DNA of 64,000 nucleotides, from positions 6,375,100 to 6,439,099 of the forward strand of contig BROE01000020.1 of assembly GCA_036571765.1 (NCBI GenBank). The letters run 5' to 3'. Positions 62,320-64,000 of this stretch are shown here, one piece after another (positions within the stretch are counted from its first letter, which is position 1; each line of letters starts with the position of its first letter). The translations under genes were made by a program, and so were the position numbers. The DNA comes from Plecoglossus altivelis. Taxonomy: Eukaryota; Chordata; Actinopteri; Osmeriformes; Plecoglossidae. The notes beneath the pieces were generated by a model. The model saw only the letters and a list, made by a program, of their open reading frames with translations, was not told the origin of the DNA and did no database searches.

Positions 62320-64000
62320 ATGTCGGTGACCCCGCGGCGAGTCCGTCTCAAGCCCTGGCTGGTGGCCCAGGTTGACACAGGCCTTTATCCAGGCCTGGTG
62401 TGGATTGACAGGGAGGCAAAGCGCTTCCAGATCCCCTGGAGACACGCCACACGACACACACCACAGCACGACGAAGAGAACACCATCTTTAAAGTCAGTC
62501 TGTGTTCATGCACGTCACAGAACGTACTGCACTGCAAACCTGTTCAAAGAAAATATGCAAATGTTTGGGTCTGCGCGAGGCAGGTGCAGGACTTTTGGTC
62601 TGACTGTGTTGTTGAACTGTCGCAGGCCTGGGCGGTGGAGACCGGAAAGTTCCAGGAGGGTCAGGATGAGCCGGACCCTGCAAAGTGGAAAGCTCAGCTC
62701 CGCTGTGCCCTCAACAAGAGCCGGGAGTTTAATCTCATATACGACGGCACCAAGGAGGTCCCCATGAACCCTCTGAAGATCTACGACGTCTGCGACATTC
62801 CACAGCCCCTAAGTAACCCAGGTGACCCCAAAACCGGTGACCGGTGTATCTGAAGAAACCACTCACTGGAAATGGTTACCCAACCATGTGATCTTTTTCA
62901 ATGTTTAACCATTGAACTATGGTTTATAATATAGATGATGAGGAGGAGGGGGGGGGAGTTACTCGGTTAAAAGCCCATTGTAATGTCATATAAAGGGAAT
63001 GGTGACTTGGTGCTGTTCTCTTTAGTTCCTTTTCTCGTTTTTTTTCCCCTCAGGATCAACTGAACCTGGCTCTTGGACACCGTATGATGAAGAGGGAGGA
63101 GATGATGATGTTCCAGACACTCCTGACTCTCTGCCTCCGTACCCACCTGGTTAGCCATGTCACTTCCTCCACTTGCTTCCTGCATTTTGTGGGGGTATTT
63201 CTGACACTGGGCTCACACCCACCCAAGATCCCTCAGATATTCAGAGCTCACATGCTTCAGTTTGTTAGCCTGTCCTGTTAAATGTAACCTAAAACAAATA
63301 GCTCCTGGTGTCTTGGCTAATTGCTTCTCTACTGTGATGTGCTGCCCCAGGTGCAAGCCCCGCTTCCCTCCCTGTCATGTGGTCCCCTGCCAGTGCGAGC
63401 TCCCCCATGCAGCCCTCCAGCTGCCCCCCTCCTGCTCCAGAGGCCTGGGTCAAAGAAGAGCCTGGAAAGGTGTGGCCCAAGGAGGAGCCTGTGGACATGG
63501 AGATGAACCCCACCCCCATGGAGCTGCCCCCCATGGCCCCAGCCCCCCTGGACATGCAGCCCCTGCCCATGCCTGACCCTATGTTCGCATCCCCAGAGAT
63601 GTGGATCAGCTCGCTCCCCAGTGAGTACATCAGTCGAATCAGGCTAGCTCAGTAACGTCCTGCCACAGACCCACATTAGGAATCAGCAGGGTGGGCTTTT
63701 AAGAACGGGTTTCGAAGGGGTTGTTTCAGGTCCTTTTGTAGGAAATCTCATGCTTTTCCACCTCCCTCCTAGTGACAGACCTGGAGGTACAGTTCCAGTA
63801 TCGGGGTAAGGATGTGTGCCCCGCCATAACAGTCAGCAACCCCCATGGCTGCAGGCTGTTCTACGGGGACCTGGGCCCCATGGTCAACCAGGAGGAGCTG
63901 TTTGGCCCTGTGAGCCTGGAGCAGCTACGCTTCCCCACCACCGAGCACATCACCAACGACAAGCAGAGGGTGTTCACCAACCGCCTGCTGGACGTCATGG
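62320..64000 (+). CDS. irf6: Interferon regulatory factor 6, 5' part (cut by window end)
   Basis: Coding exons 62320-62493, 62626-62821, 63054-63149, 63351-63620 and 63773 to beyond 64000. The start MSVTPRRVRLKPWLVAQVDT opens the helix-turn-helix DNA-binding domain with the IRF tryptophan repeat (W in KPWLVAQ, VWIDRE, IPWRHATRH, AWAVETG, KWKAQLRCALNKS). A proline- and acid-rich linker follows (VWPKEEPVDMEMN), then the start of the IRF-association (SMIR) domain from WISSLPMTDLEVQFQYRGK through CRLFYGDLGP to NRLLDVM. Linker and domain match IRF6 better than IRF5. IRF6 drives periderm and epidermal differentiation, in fish also embryonic epiboly. The linker is methionine/proline-rich. The rest of the protein lies outside the window. 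Confidence 0.93.

Overview
The window is vertebrate nuclear DNA, almost certainly from a teleost fish. Genes are split into many short exons with GT-AG introns, there are long CA/TG and CT microsatellites, fish-type hAT MITEs, a tRNA-derived SINE and an L2-like LINE tail, and the proteins read as clear orthologs of vertebrate genes. Two runs of N (11208-11298 and 52428-52897) show it is a draft assembly. I cannot name the species.

Layout. 1-2050 is intergenic with purine-rich tandem repeats and TG/CA microsatellites. 2055-18075 is a tandem array of a 4.93-kb unit carrying a fast-evolving gene I do not recognise (about 743 aa in copy 1). Copy 1 (3302-6326) is intact, copy 2 (8231-11207) runs into an assembly gap, and a third copy (about 13.5-17.3 kb) is present only as collinear fragments buried in noise-like sequence, most simply explained as unpolished gap-fill. 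18120-20075 (+) is a multi-exon non-coding snoRNA host gene with three sister box C/D snoRNAs in separate introns, probably zfas1. 20967-23220 (+) is an RDH10-like short-chain dehydrogenase. 24412-30517 (-) is cse1l (exportin-2). 31830-41809 (-) is pbrm1 (polybromo-1/BAF180). 43198-45916 (+) is wdr77 (MEP50), divergent from pbrm1. 47525-54152 (-) is a C6orf132 homolog. 56101-56852 (+) is a small two-exon gene, probably guca1anb, followed by guca1a (57745-60292, +, guanylate cyclase activating protein). 62320 to the window end (+) is irf6, truncated by the window.

The genes do not form one pathway. Two blocks recall mammalian neighbourhoods: the snoRNA host with cse1l (ZFAS1 and CSE1L share human 20q13.13), and C6orf132 - GUCA1ANB - GUCA1A (human 6p21.1). 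Chromatin and RNA/protein-handling housekeeping genes (pbrm1, wdr77, cse1l) lie between photoreceptor and epithelial genes. The most unusual part is the left third: a recent tandem gene amplification whose unit carries a duplicate of the snoRNA-host promoter block, next to an assembly segment that should not be trusted at base level.
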